A stretch of 64,000 nt of DNA from Tritrichomonas foetus (lineage: Eukaryota; Parabasalia; Tritrichomonadida; Tritrichomonadidae), in NCBI GenBank assembly GCA_001839685.1, contig MLAK01000068.1, forward strand, positions 4,215-68,214, given 5' to 3'. Numbering within the stretch: the stretch's first letter is position 1; every line of letters starts with the position of its first letter. The position numbers and the translations under genes were made by a program. Positions 11,004 to 21,687 of the stretch are shown one piece after another. The notes under the pieces are model-generated. The model was given only the letters and a program-made list of their open reading frames with translations, did no database searches and had not been told where the DNA came from.

Positions 11004-11588
11004 AATTTCGACAGAACGATAGGTGTCAAATAAAACATCACTTCGACAAAATTTTTCAGGAAAAATGGAAAGACGTTGTAATTATGGTAATCCTCAAGAA
11101 AACGCATAAACAAATAATATCCATAGTTTTTATGTTATATTTGAGATTTTTCCAACAAATAGAATTTTGAAATCTAAAAATTGTTCATTATCCGCCCATA
11201 AATTAGGTGTAAATGGATCACTACATCAATTGATTTGGTTAATCAATATAACAACAAATGGGGCTCACAGTCATTTCATATCTAATTTGGTAATTTCGAG
11301 AAAAGAACATTAGATAGATTTTCTCATAGGTTAATCTGAGCAAAAATGCACCAAGTACCAAAATTATATATATTTTTGTGAATTATATAGTATGGATTAG
11401 AATTTTATTTCACTTTTTATGAACATTCATTCTTTTCAGTGAATCATCCAATTAAAGAGATTTCCAAAAGAGATAAGTCATGAACGATTAATGGAGTAAT
11501 TAAAGAATTTTATAGTTTTTATTCAAAAACATTTTCGCATCTATTTTTTTCAAATCTAATTATTTTCTTGGAATTAAAAAAGTCACAT
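11004..11588. other. intergenic spacer
   Basis: This spacer lies between the CSN2 promoter and the 3' end of the glycosyltransferase gene. It is AT-rich. I see no gene, RNA or repeat. Confidence 0.6.
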
Positions 11589-13673
11589 TCAAATTCTGAC
11601 TTCTTCGAATTCTTCACCAGCGAATCCCCATTTGTAGTTATCATAAATCTTTCCAAGTGATTTACTTTCACCATTACATGCATATTCAGCCATCACTACA
11701 TCATGATCATTCACTGCTTTTCTCATCACATTTTTCTTTTCATGCTTCTGATGCATGTTTATTGGATGTAGAAACATTCTGGCATAACCTGGAATCATCT
11801 TCATGAATTTCGCTAAGAAAACAGCATCAACATTTGGATTTGCAGGTACTTCATCGAATCCCCAAGAAGCTTCCCACATTTCCTTCGAAAGCATGATGAA
11901 ATCTCCACCTCCACATGGATAGGCCTGGTCCAAAAATCGTTGCGAGCTATCAGATATCAAAAATCGACTGGATCCTTGATGACAGCGTTGTTTCACGTCA
12001 AAAGATTTAAGGCGCCATGGTTCTCCCATAGCTTGATATAAATCGTCTATTGTTATATCGTCAAAAGTGTGATCGCGAGTATCCCAACGAATTGAGCGAT
12101 AAAAAACGCCCTCATTAAAATCTTCCTGTTCAACAAGTTGGAAGAAGGTTGAAGGGAAAATATTATCAGGGTTTGTGGAAAGTACGAATTTTCCTTTTGC
12201 ACGACGAATACCTGCATTTTTAACTATATATTCGAAAAATGATAATGTTGAATTAAGTTTTTTCTGTAATTGAAGATGGCGCTCGACTGGAATGTTTATA
12301 AAGCGTGTGCGGTCTTTTAAAGTGTCAGGAAATATGAAGGTTGATGATAGAGGTGTTTGATCTGATGGTGTTGCGTAATCTACAAAGACAAGTTCAATGT
12401 TTGCGAGCGGATGTCTTTCTAGACCTTTCCCGATGGAATTTATGAAATTTTGTGTTCTTGTTTCAAAACCATTGGAAAAATTATCATGGCGACCAACAAC
12501 GACAATAGACAAATAGGGATTTTCTGTATCACTACTGTCAGTTTGTTGCAGTGATTTGGTGATTTCATCTTGGCTGCCGGAGAGTGTAACTTTTGTGTAA
12601 GTTAAAGGCGATTTATTTGAAGAATGAGGTGAATCCACAATTGTTACATTACATTTTGGATTCTCTTTATTAATTCTTTCGAGAATTTCTTGAGGTGAGA
12701 GAGACATGCTACCGATAATATGAGTCCTCATTGGTATTTTATTGTTTTCGATTAAATAATCAGCCACTTGATCAGCTGTAAGTTCACAAAAAGACACATT
12801 TCCACGAATTTCAATTCTCGATTTTCCAGAAATCGCGCATTCTTTCATAGTATGCGAAACCAAGGAATCCGGGCCCATTAATAAAGGAAACTTGACGATT
12901 TTCCCTTCAAACATAGTTGACACAGTTTCATGCTCACCTTCAACAGGATCAGGAATGGCTAAAATGAAAGGAATTTTGCGAAATTGAAAATATCTAAAAA
13001 GGCCACGAATGTAAATTCCATAGCTCTTTTTGACACTTTGAAGGCCATCAGTTGTTGAATACTTTGGAAAGTCCATTGGACACGTCACAATGGCTCGTGA
13101 AATATTTACATGCTCAAGGATTTTTTGCGCTTCATATGTAGAAAAATCTATACTATTTTGACAACCAAAATGAGCAACTGGAATATTTCGATTTTTGAGT
13201 TGCGAAATTAACGATTTTCCAACATCCGTTTTATCGCCAACAACTAAAGTATGTGGTTGCGATAAATCATCTTTGTATGGATCGAGGTGTGCCAAGCGAG
13301 AGAATTCGAATAAATAATTCTCTCTGTCAATACATTTCGTTTTGTTTATTGTTTTGTATGGAGTAAATTGATTTAACTTTTCGCGACGATATTGAACAGT
13401 CAGATCGAACCAGCGATTCTTCGGAAGATTATAAATTAATTCTTTGTAACGCGGATCTAGAATAAGGATGTTGTTAATTCCATTTGATGCTAAATCGATT
13501 CTATCTTGAAGTAGGAGTGGAATCAAGACTAGAAAGACTAAAATTCCAACAACTAGCAATACTGGCGATGTTAAATATCGGAGAAAGAATTTCTGAGCAG
13601 GGCGAGGAAGCATTTTTAAGTAAATTGGCATCTTATCATGAACGTTATCATCTCGAAGCGCTTGTGGAATCAT
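11589..13673 (-). CDS. type II membrane glycosyltransferase-like protein
   Basis: This encodes 694 residues from the first ATG (13673); the open frame extends seven codons further only through a TTG. A short basic cytoplasmic tail is followed by one hydrophobic segment near residues 35-55 (SPVLLVVGILVFLVLIPLL), the layout of Golgi type II enzymes. The lumenal part has an N-terminal Rossmann-like region with TLVVGDKTDVGKS. A second domain from about 385 starts LSIVVVGRHDNF and continues with RRAKGKFVLSTNPDNIFPS, CGGGDFIMLSKEMWEAS and FDE, consistent with a GT-A fold. The SIVVVGRHD entry strand, an acidic metal-site candidate (NPDNI) and the GGGDF...W segment are typical of GT2-like trichomonad enzymes. 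Substrate unknown; a role in building surface glycoconjugates is inference. Confidence 0.75.
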   Translation of the reverse strand: MIPQALRDDNVHDKMPIYLKMLPRPAQKFFLRYLTSPVLLVVGILVFLVLIPLLLQDRIDLASNGINNILILDPRYKELIYNLPKNRWFDLTVQYRREKLNQFTPYKTINKTKCIDRENYLFEFSRLAHLDPYKDDLSQPHTLVVGDKTDVGKSLISQLKNRNIPVAHFGCQNSIDFSTYEAQKILEHVNISRAIVTCPMDFPKYSTTDGLQSVKKSYGIYIRGLFRYFQFRKIPFILAIPDPVEGEHETVSTMFEGKIVKFPLLMGPDSLVSHTMKECAISGKSRIEIRGNVSFCELTADQVADYLIENNKIPMRTHIIGSMSLSPQEILERINKENPKCNVTIVDSPHSSNKSPLTYTKVTLSGSQDEITKSLQQTDSSDTENPYLSIVVVGRHDNFSNGFETRTQNFINSIGKGLERHPLANIELVFVDYATPSDQTPLSSTFIFPDTLKDRTRFINIPVERHLQLQKKLNSTLSFFEYIVKNAGIRRAKGKFVLSTNPDNIFPSTFFQLVEQEDFNEGVFYRSIRWDTRDHTFDDITIDDLYQAMGEPWRLKSFDVKQRCHQGSSRFLISDSSQRFLDQAYPCGGGDFIMLSKEMWEASWGFDEVPANPNVDAVFLAKFMKMIPGYARMFLHPINMHQKHEKKNVMRKAVNDHDVVMAEYACNGESKSLGKIYDNYKWGFAGEEFEEVRI

Positions 13674-13907
13674 GATTTTAAATATAAAGGTCAAATAAAT
13701 TGACCATGAGATGAAACCGTTTAATGAGAAGGTGACATCAACTCAGGTGATGCTTCTACAAAGAGCTTCTTTCAATCAGAAAAGAATGATTGTCAAAAGA
13801 ATAACTAAAAATCATAAGATTAATCTTAAAGTGGAAAAATGATAAAGATGAATAAAAATTTGGTTTTCTTTTTCTTTTTATTTATTTCATAAATAATAAA
13901 AAAACAG

Positions 13908-16900
13908 TTAATCCTTATAGTGATATAAAAACGCATTTCCACATTCATTGCCTATCATTATCATATTTCCATGAATTCTGCAAGACACACCATTTCCAAC
14001 ATCGTTAATTTCGCGTTGATTTTGTCCATCTGTGGTCACAATCAGAGGCTGATTCTTTTCTCTGCATAAAACTGCAAATTTTTCACCAAGTTCGGCATCC
14101 AAAAGTTTTTCGTCTGTTTTTACAAATTGCTCCCATTTTTCATTAGAATATCTATCAATTACACCATCGTTGAATACAAGATAATAATCTTGTTTTACAC
14201 ATAATAACTTAAATGGATTTTGTTTGCATTCAATTGATTTTTTGATTGTTTCTGTCTTTTTATCAAATTCATTTAATTTTCCATTCGATGAAACAAATAA
14301 GATTGATTCGCCATTTTCATCGTTGGCAGGAATGCTGTTGCTTTCAGAATCGAAGGCGGCGAGAATGGCGAGGTTGGTTGATGTTTCATTACATAGTTTT
14401 TGTTTCTGTAGATTCCATTTTGATATAACGCCGTGATTTGTAATTGTGTAACATAATTCTTTGTTTAAGAAAGAAAAGAGTTTCCCAAATCCACCATATC
14501 GTGAATCAGCGCGGAAGATGATTTCTGTTGATTTCTTAGGTGGTCTCCAAAGATGAACACATCCGTCAGACGTGGAAAAGAGAACCACATTTTTTATTAG
14601 TTTGAAGTCAACAATCTGTATTTGATCGAATTCAATACTATATACTTCGGAAGGTTTGCTTCGAAATACAAAGTAAATCTTTTTATCTGTTGTTGCTGAA
14701 AAGGTTCCCATTTCCAAATCAAAATCTACAAAAGTGATTGGACTTTCACCAAAGTCAAACTTATATTGACTATGCTCTTCGTTGACAGATACATCTGTAT
14801 TTGACTCTTCATCTTCTTCATTTTCAGATTTTTCTTTGTTTTGGTCTTGTCGATTAGCAACGAAGTTACGAAGCATGATTTGATGGAGAGATTCATTTTG
14901 GTCAAGGTTTGCGAATGATAAATGTTCTGCTTCAAATTCATCATCACCATAAGAAACAATATATTGGTCAGAATTCAGATTCTTGGAAAGTGAGTTTGGT
15001 GTTGATTGGTAGTCTTCCATTGGTGTTTCAAAGGCAGCACGCTGTTTAGAAACAAATTGAATGACTGTCTGAGCAAGAGATTTCACACTTGGATGTGGAT
15101 CTGAAGCAAGCATTGTCAACAAAGCAATAGAAATTGCATAGGCTTTACTTGAAGCATCTTCTTCTTCCATCATAGCATCAATTCTTTGAATCACATTACA
15201 ATCACCATTGTTGCATTCGAATATAGAATTTAATAGCGATGCGTAGCTGTCATACTGAAGTTCAACTACGGCATGAACAGCATCTGAAAAACTATCAAAT
15301 GACATAACAAACTTCTTTAGAAGTAAAACAAGATGGAAACGAACAAGGAATGAAACATCTTGAATAGCTGGAAGTGCCATAAACAAAAGTTGTGCATTAC
15401 ATTTACATTCAAATGGTCGTAAGAAGCATGTTAAGACTGAAATTGCAGCAGCGCGTTCAGAAAATGAATCACTGTTTGAGCATACTGCACACTGAAGATG
15501 AAGGCCATTTTCTGTGAAAACTGCAGGGTCAGGCGAATATAAATTGAATGCTCTTCTAACTGTCAACATGATCCATACAGCAAGAGTTGGTTGACTTGCA
15601 CCTAGTTCAATTCTAACTTGGTCTAAATAGTCATTTGATGTGCAGATTTGTTGGAATTTTTCGTGAGAAACAACAAGATTTGCAACTAAAGCAGCACATG
15701 CGATTCTTGTGTTTTCTGGAAGGTCTCGATTAAAGATAATATTAGGGAAATGAGAAACATCAACTTCTTTCACAATATCATTAGAAAATGAAGGATTGTT
15801 ATATAATAAGGTCAAGATAAGGAAGCAAAGTGGATAAAAAACAGGTGATTTTGGATCTTTTGTCATCAACCTGGAAAAGAGAGGACTGAAAACAGTTGCT
15901 ACAGTTATCATTTTTGGATCTGCGTGAACATCTGCGGCATATTCAGAAAGGAGCATTAATGGCTGATCATTTGTGGCATCACTGAATAAACTATGGAAAA
16001 GTAAAGTAAGGTGATAAGGACGAATAAGATCGAATTGATCATTATGCATCAAAACTTCAAATGATGTAGCTGCTCGAGTAAAAAGATCAACAACGAAGGT
16101 TGGTCGTGGAATAGAAACAGCACAAATTGCAGTATCTAATAAAATTGACCATTGTCTCCACATTGGATGCATAGAAAGATCAGGTATTTCCGGATATGAT
16201 GCTGGATGGACTCGATACGGTCGAAGCAGATATTGTGCAAGTAAAAAGTGACGATATAGAACAGCAGATAAAGAATCACTTCGAAATATTTTCTGATAGA
16301 TTTCTGGAGGAAGTGAATCCGCAGCAATTCCATCTGTAATGGCAGTAAGTGCTAACGATAGCCTGTTGGAATCCTGCGACTTATCACTCCATAAATGTGA
16401 GCACGGTGGATCAAGTGGAAATGATGGATTGACTAAATTTAATCGATAGTATTGTAGCATGTGACAGATAACCGCCATTTTGATAGGTGATAAAACGGTT
16501 GACGATAGGAAATCACGAGGGAGTCTTGGATCATCTGGTAATTCCTCGTCTGGACCAGATGCACAAATACAAAGCCAATCATTCCAATCAATTCCATCTG
16601 GATTACCACCAGCTGATAGTTTTTCAGCAGTTGCTTTAAATTCATTGATAACAACCGCTGCATTATTACAATCGAAAATATACCAAGTTGGCGGTTGAAG
16701 CTTCTCAAAAAGTGACTCGAGTTTGAATGGCATGAATTCTCTGGAGCGTCTTTCTGAGCACCAAATATGTTTTCGCCCAATATCTGGAAATCCGTATCCT
16801 ATGTAGTGAAATAGAACTCGGCCTGATGGAACTTCCCTTCGGACGGAAGAAAGGTTATTGAGACGATCCTGCGAAGGCGCAATCGAAAAGAAAAATCTTA

Positions 16901-17372
16901 AATGCGATCGAATTAAATTGTATGCAACCTTAAAGTAATTCTGTACAGTCGTCGGAAATTCGCTTGAAAAAGCTGTGTGGGCATCGAACCAGGCAAAAAT
17001 ACATGGAAGTGTTGCCGAATATGGCGACGCGGCTTTGGGGAATTGCTCGAGGTGGGCGACGTTAACAACTACCGATTCGATTGGCTCAACGTGCGATGGA
17101 GTCTGCATAGAATTGTTATTGCCGAAATTCTCGAGAAAATATTCGTCCTCGGAAATTAAAATTTTCTGGGGAGAAGTGACAGGCGGAGGTGCGGGCGATA
17201 TCGAAAGAGAATCAAACATTGGCGTTAGACTTGGAATTGTCTCGTTGATTTGTGGTTTTTGCCATATCGCATCTTCAAAATATTGGTAATTTTCTGCACC
17301 ATCGTCAGAAGAACCAAAACCATCGTCTAATGCATGAAAATCGACTGCGGAACTTTTGGGGAAAGCGCACAT
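13908..17372 (-). CDS. RPTOR: Raptor/KOG1 homologue, scaffold of TORC1
   Basis: This encodes 1154 residues from the first ATG (17372). The frame stays open 51 codons further upstream to a TTG at 17525, so an unresolved 5' end is possible. The conserved N-terminal caspase-like domain is clear at about residues 120-290: GRVLFHYIGYGFPDIG near 185, IWCSERR, then WYIFDCNNAAVVINEF near 229 and STVLSPIKMA near 300. An ARM/HEAT region with RNC-linked helices follows (RPTFVVDLFTRAATSFEVL near 430). A linker rich in acidic residues precedes C-terminal WD40-like blades from about 870 (FSTSDGCVHLWRPPKK). Raptor recruits substrates to the TOR kinase. The animal HYNGHGVP motif is HYIGYGFP here, so the vestigial catalytic His is Tyr. 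The gene is slightly shorter than human Raptor (1335). Confidence 0.9.
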   Translation of the reverse strand: MCAFPKSSAVDFHALDDGFGSSDDGAENYQYFEDAIWQKPQINETIPSLTPMFDSLSISPAPPPVTSPQKILISEDEYFLENFGNNNSMQTPSHVEPIESVVVNVAHLEQFPKAASPYSATLPCIFAWFDAHTAFSSEFPTTVQNYFKVAYNLIRSHLRFFFSIAPSQDRLNNLSSVRREVPSGRVLFHYIGYGFPDIGRKHIWCSERRSREFMPFKLESLFEKLQPPTWYIFDCNNAAVVINEFKATAEKLSAGGNPDGIDWNDWLCICASGPDEELPDDPRLPRDFLSSTVLSPIKMAVICHMLQYYRLNLVNPSFPLDPPCSHLWSDKSQDSNRLSLALTAITDGIAADSLPPEIYQKIFRSDSLSAVLYRHFLLAQYLLRPYRVHPASYPEIPDLSMHPMWRQWSILLDTAICAVSIPRPTFVVDLFTRAATSFEVLMHNDQFDLIRPYHLTLLFHSLFSDATNDQPLMLLSEYAADVHADPKMITVATVFSPLFSRLMTKDPKSPVFYPLCFLILTLLYNNPSFSNDIVKEVDVSHFPNIIFNRDLPENTRIACAALVANLVVSHEKFQQICTSNDYLDQVRIELGASQPTLAVWIMLTVRRAFNLYSPDPAVFTENGLHLQCAVCSNSDSFSERAAAISVLTCFLRPFECKCNAQLLFMALPAIQDVSFLVRFHLVLLLKKFVMSFDSFSDAVHAVVELQYDSYASLLNSIFECNNGDCNVIQRIDAMMEEEDASSKAYAISIALLTMLASDPHPSVKSLAQTVIQFVSKQRAAFETPMEDYQSTPNSLSKNLNSDQYIVSYGDDEFEAEHLSFANLDQNESLHQIMLRNFVANRQDQNKEKSENEEDEESNTDVSVNEEHSQYKFDFGESPITFVDFDLEMGTFSATTDKKIYFVFRSKPSEVYSIEFDQIQIVDFKLIKNVVLFSTSDGCVHLWRPPKKSTEIIFRADSRYGGFGKLFSFLNKELCYTITNHGVISKWNLQKQKLCNETSTNLAILAAFDSESNSIPANDENGESILFVSSNGKLNEFDKKTETIKKSIECKQNPFKLLCVKQDYYLVFNDGVIDRYSNEKWEQFVKTDEKLLDAELGEKFAVLCREKNQPLIVTTDGQNQREINDVGNGVSCRIHGNMIMIGNECGNAFLYHYKD

Positions 17373-17525
17373 TCGGTTTTCTGAGAATTTTGCGAATTTT
17401 TGGAGAAAACGGTTGCTCAGAAATTGTTCTTGGATTGAGTCTTTTTGTGTTGATAGTTTAAGTGGTTGAAATTCACCATAAATGGTGAAAATGTTTAGAT
17501 CAAGGTGAAAAAGTTTAATATTCAA

Positions 17526-18666
17526 TTTCTGTCACAAAAACTTATCGGTGACCAAATGAATATATATATTCAAATATTAGCAATTGAATGCAGATTTCAG
17601 AAAATTATGTTATGAATGACGATCAAAAAATTCATTGAAAAAGCGAATGCTGAAAATTTGAAAAAGAAGATCACGATAAATGTGAAAAACAAGTTTATAA
17701 TGGTTAACATTGTATAGTTAACTAAATTAGTAAACATCTCACCAAGCATGCTCCTAATCATATTTTGGGAAAATATAAGATTTATAAAAGCATCATGATT
17801 GTATTAAAATCATTTTAGAAAAATCAAACACTTGGACTTCAAAAAATGGTAAGATATATTAATTTTTCATTATTGAAGGAGTTTTCTGAAAAAGTTTAAC
17901 ATCTGAGTATCATCATGTCATTTTCTATTTATGATTTTTCGTTTCTGTAAGTTGATGTTTATTTTGGGACTTAATCGAGTTGTCGCTTCATTACTATTTT
18001 CTCCAACTATATACATTAAAAGTTCGAATCTTCGAATTCTATTGTAGATATTTAAATGATCTCAATGATTTCCTTTGGTTATTTTGCATCCCAACTTATT
18101 GAATAGGTAGATGGCTTTTGAACTGGTGGTCTATATTCCTTATGATGCAAAAAAAAGAGATCTAAATGAATTTGAATAATACAAATCGTTTCATTTATTC
18201 CTTTTGAAATTATTGTATTCAAATCCATCTTTCTTTCTCGGTTCTTCACAATTTTGAATACATGGGATATGCAAAAACTTCAGAAAATATTGATTAACCA
18301 ACTGTCGAATAAAAATATTATTAGAAAAATTGATAATCACTGAAAAAGATCGATTCTATTTAAGCTTATTGAATTATGAATGAAAAGTTCGTGTGCAGAA
18401 TATCCTGTGTTTATCTTATCCCCATGGTATTCCTTTTATTTCTTGATGAATGACGATAATAAAATTTTGAGAAAGACAGATTTGATTAAGTATACAAATT
18501 AACTTTCCTCGTATGTTTTTGAGTGAAGTTATTCAAAAAAAATTCCATTGAAAAATAAGAATTTTGAAGAGCAGAAAGAATTGCATTGAGGAATCATTCA
18601 AAAGGTGGTATTCAAAACTGTGAATTCTACTTGGCTAAATAATTGATTTTTTTTTCTCCCTTCTTC
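17526..18666. other. 1.1-kb divergent spacer between Raptor and B56 copy 2
   Basis: Promoters for both flanking genes should lie here. The minus strand carries TTCATTTGGTCACC about 30 bases before the open TTG of the Raptor frame, and the plus strand has CTTCATG at the B56 start itself. No gene, RNA or repeat is evident in the rest. Confidence 0.5.
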
Positions 18667-20292
18667 ATGCTCCTCAAGTACACAACGCGTAAATCTTCCG
18701 CTATTTCACTTATCAAGAAAAACAACATGGGACCCGCTAATCTTATTCGGAGTGTCCATTTCACTCTCAAAACAGAAACCTTACCGCCGATGGATCAAAT
18801 AAACAATACCAAGAATAATTCCACAAATATCACATCGAAAACAAAAGGTAAAATCAGTGATAGAAAAGATGAACCAACAATTGATACTGACATTCCGATG
18901 GTTTTTTATACAATTGAATATTCTCGGAAAAAGAACCACAAAGATTTAGTTGTTGAAAAATATCCACCGCTACCAGTAATGTTTGCCAAAGAATATACCA
19001 AACTTTTAGAGATGAAAATAAAACTTTGCTCCATATTATGTGATTTTTCTGATCCAGAAGCCGATAAAGACGCAAAAACAACTAAAACAAATACACTTCA
19101 AGAATTATTCAATGTTGTTTCTATACCCTCAAATCATAGCATTTTTTCTGATCCAACAAAAGATATTTTTTTTTCGATGATTAAAACAAATTTATCAAGA
19201 GGAATTCCACCAATTCATAAAAAATTACTTTTTTCTGAAGAAGAACCACCAATAGTGGATGTAAATTGGCCACATTTAGCTTTAATTTATCAAAGTCTCA
19301 TGAAATATTATGAACTCAGTCCTAATGATGAACGATTTAATGCGTCTTTTATAAAAATGATGATTTCCTTAACAAGAGCTCCTGACATGAATGAAAGAGA
19401 ATACATTGTATCATTTTTTAAAGCTTATTTAAATAGCCATCCAGAAAAAGAAAATGGTATATTTAAAGAGATGGCATATTTACTTATTGGATATAGAGAA
19501 AAGCAATATGAACCTTTTTGTGTTACTACAATATTAAAAATATATTTGGCTAGATTTCAATTGGATCAAAAAGCAAATGAATTTCATACTGCAATTTTTC
19601 TGAAAGCAATTTTACCTTTAATTCATACCCAACATATTTTTGCATTTTATCCTTTATTTGGTGATATTTTTGATTTATTCATCAATCTTGATCAAAGTCT
19701 GGCAACAAAAATTATTCTTCAAGTGATTAAAGCATGGCCTTCTTTAAAACCATCAAAGCAACTATTATTTATTAATTTACTTAATTTTATGGTTGAAAGG
19801 GTTCCACTTCCAGACTTTATTAAAGTTTCTCATAAAATTTTTCAATTGTATGCAACAATAGCACAATTAAATATGGCGAAAGTGGTTGAAGAGTCATTAA
19901 AAATTTGGAATAATGTCAGAATACTTCCAATGATTCTTGAATGCTCTAGGAAAATATTTCCAATTGTTTTTCCAGCTTACAATCGAACATCCAAATTTCA
20001 TTGGAACAATAAAACACAGAATGCTTTATTCAATGCATTAAAATCAATGCATGATGCTGATCCTTTTGTTTTTGATGAACTTGTGAATAAAAACAAACGA
20101 ACAAGAGAAAATTCCCAAGGATCAAATCAAAAAAATTGGGCAATGATTGCAAGAATGGCTTCAAAAGTCGATAGAACAATAAACTTGGCAAGTACTCTTG
20201 CTGAAATTCAAATAAAATTCAACGAAAACCCTAGAACCGAAATGACCATCACAAACAAATCAACACCAAATCTCCTAAACATCAGACGGTAA
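18667..20292 (+). CDS. PP2A regulatory subunit, B56 (B') family, copy 2
   Basis: This encodes 541 residues from ATG 18667; the frame opens earlier only via a TTG. The start MLLKYTTRKSSAIS aligns with MLLSRYSNKRSSALS of copy 1, confirming it. The B56 body is collinear with copy 1: MKIKLCSILCDFSD near 115, PDMNEREYIVSFFKAYL near 240, ILPLIHTQHIF, and FHWNNKTQNALFNALKSMHD near 460. Codon use is much more AT-rich than in copy 1, and the proteins differ at many positions, so this is an old duplication rather than a recent one. As in copy 1, residues of the animal LxxIxE pocket after the NERE motif are changed. It would target PP2A to its own set of partners. Confidence 0.93.
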   Translation: MLLKYTTRKSSAISLIKKNNMGPANLIRSVHFTLKTETLPPMDQINNTKNNSTNITSKTKGKISDRKDEPTIDTDIPMVFYTIEYSRKKNHKDLVVEKYPPLPVMFAKEYTKLLEMKIKLCSILCDFSDPEADKDAKTTKTNTLQELFNVVSIPSNHSIFSDPTKDIFFSMIKTNLSRGIPPIHKKLLFSEEEPPIVDVNWPHLALIYQSLMKYYELSPNDERFNASFIKMMISLTRAPDMNEREYIVSFFKAYLNSHPEKENGIFKEMAYLLIGYREKQYEPFCVTTILKIYLARFQLDQKANEFHTAIFLKAILPLIHTQHIFAFYPLFGDIFDLFINLDQSLATKIILQVIKAWPSLKPSKQLLFINLLNFMVERVPLPDFIKVSHKIFQLYATIAQLNMAKVVEESLKIWNNVRILPMILECSRKIFPIVFPAYNRTSKFHWNNKTQNALFNALKSMHDADPFVFDELVNKNKRTRENSQGSNQKNWAMIARMASKVDRTINLASTLAEIQIKFNENPRTEMTITNKSTPNLLNIRR

Positions 20293-20441
20293 ACTGTTAT
20301 ATTAATGTTGTTAATAAATCTTGATAATGCGCAAAATTTGAAAGTTATTAATATTTGATGTTTTATTTTACTGAAAAAGTCTGTATGCCATGGTGATTTT
20401 TTTTATAAAAAGTTATTCGATTGGCAATTTTTGTATTTATC

Positions 20442-21341
20442 ATGAGTAATTTTAATGTACTTGTTCCTGGCTATTTTACATCAATACAATCATGTCATGC
20501 CATGTTTTTTAACAAAATAAAAGAAGAAATAGCAGAACAAAAATCAATATTAAGTGATTTGATAAAATTCCATCTTTTGATTTTTCCACAAAATGGATTT
20601 CCATTAGAAGAAACACAATTGCTTTTATCATCTTTTTCATTTTGCTCAGGAACTCATACAATTCCTCAAAAAAACTCCCAAAAAGAAATAGATTGTCTCA
20701 TAAATGATGCAAAAATAGATTGTGTTGTTGTTTTTGAAGAAACTATATTTAATGATTGGCAAATTTCCAAAAAGCATCATAAAAATTTATTTATATTCAT
20801 ATCAAATTTGCAACATCCTGATTTACTAGCTAGTTCACATTTATTCAACCGTAGATATTCACCATCAAATTTCACAGGTGAACATGTCAGTGATGCCATT
20901 TTAAAAGAAGTTATTTCTGCCGCAAGAAGGTCACCTTCTGCTGGTAATTTACAAGCATATTCCATCATTTTTGTGAAAAACAGGGATGTTATCAAACAAA
21001 TTGCTGATGTTGCCCATCGTCAAGAAAAAATTACTTTTGCTGATGGTGTTGCAGTTTTTGTTATGGAAAAGGAACTTTCTGCTGCCAAGTATCGAAGTCG
21101 TGGTATGAAATTATACTCTCTTCAAGATGCAACAATTGCATGTTCACATCTTCAATTGGCTTTCGAAAGCTTTGGAATCCAATCAAGATGGATTGGCGCA
21201 TTCAAAGATGAAGACATGCAAAGAGTGTTGAATTTGGGGAATAAAGAGGTTGCTGGTTTGCTTATTTATGGATATGGAATTAAATCGAAACATCAATCAA
21301 AGAGAAGAGACATTAATCAATTTGTTTCTGAAATTGTCTAA
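20442..21341 (+). CDS. nitroreductase-family flavoprotein with N-terminal extension
   Basis: This encodes 299 residues from ATG 20442. Residues about 138-290 form a nitroreductase domain: RRYSPSNF (the R-R-S/Y FMN-phosphate entry), AARRSPSAGNLQAYSIIFV (the typical SP-S-NxQPw stretch), SLQDATIACSHLQLAFESFGI (central helix) and VAGLLIYGYG at the end. Such enzymes bind FMN and reduce nitro compounds, quinones or SagB-like substrates with NAD(P)H. The N-terminal 135 residues (from MSNFNVLVPGYFTSI) have no Cys pairs suggesting an iron-sulfur domain and are not recognised. The domain is a minimal version. In trichomonads nitroreductases matter because they act on nitroimidazole drugs; whether this one does is unknown. 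Confidence 0.85.
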   Translation: MSNFNVLVPGYFTSIQSCHAMFFNKIKEEIAEQKSILSDLIKFHLLIFPQNGFPLEETQLLLSSFSFCSGTHTIPQKNSQKEIDCLINDAKIDCVVVFEETIFNDWQISKKHHKNLFIFISNLQHPDLLASSHLFNRRYSPSNFTGEHVSDAILKEVISAARRSPSAGNLQAYSIIFVKNRDVIKQIADVAHRQEKITFADGVAVFVMEKELSAAKYRSRGMKLYSLQDATIACSHLQLAFESFGIQSRWIGAFKDEDMQRVLNLGNKEVAGLLIYGYGIKSKHQSKRRDINQFVSEIV

Positions 21342-21687
21342 AGATGAAAAGGGAAAAATGTTCGAATTTTTAATTTTCTTTCATTTTCATTTGAATTGAA
21401 AACATTTCGATTCACATGAACTAAACATATAATGAAATAAGCATATAACGAAATAAACACATAATATAACTAAGCTCTATTGAAACGCTTTAAGCTCTAC
21501 AGAAAAAGCATTTTCCAATCGACTGGATTGATAGTGAAGAATATAATGATGGAGTAAAATATCAATATGTTGACAAAAAAACCAGAAGACAAACTTTTTT
21601 CATGTTTTATAGAAAAACTTGAGATGACATTCGGAATTTCATTCAAATATTTTTCAACTCAATTTTGACTTCAACTTTTTTTCCTAA
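21342..21687. other. intergenic spacer
   Basis: Contains a short decayed tandem run of aaataaRcatata-like units at about 21420-21470. No gene is seen. Confidence 0.5.

Noticed and set aside
16439..17461. Open frames on both strands within the Raptor gene
   Set aside because: They overlap the conserved caspase-like domain in other frames and show no family features.
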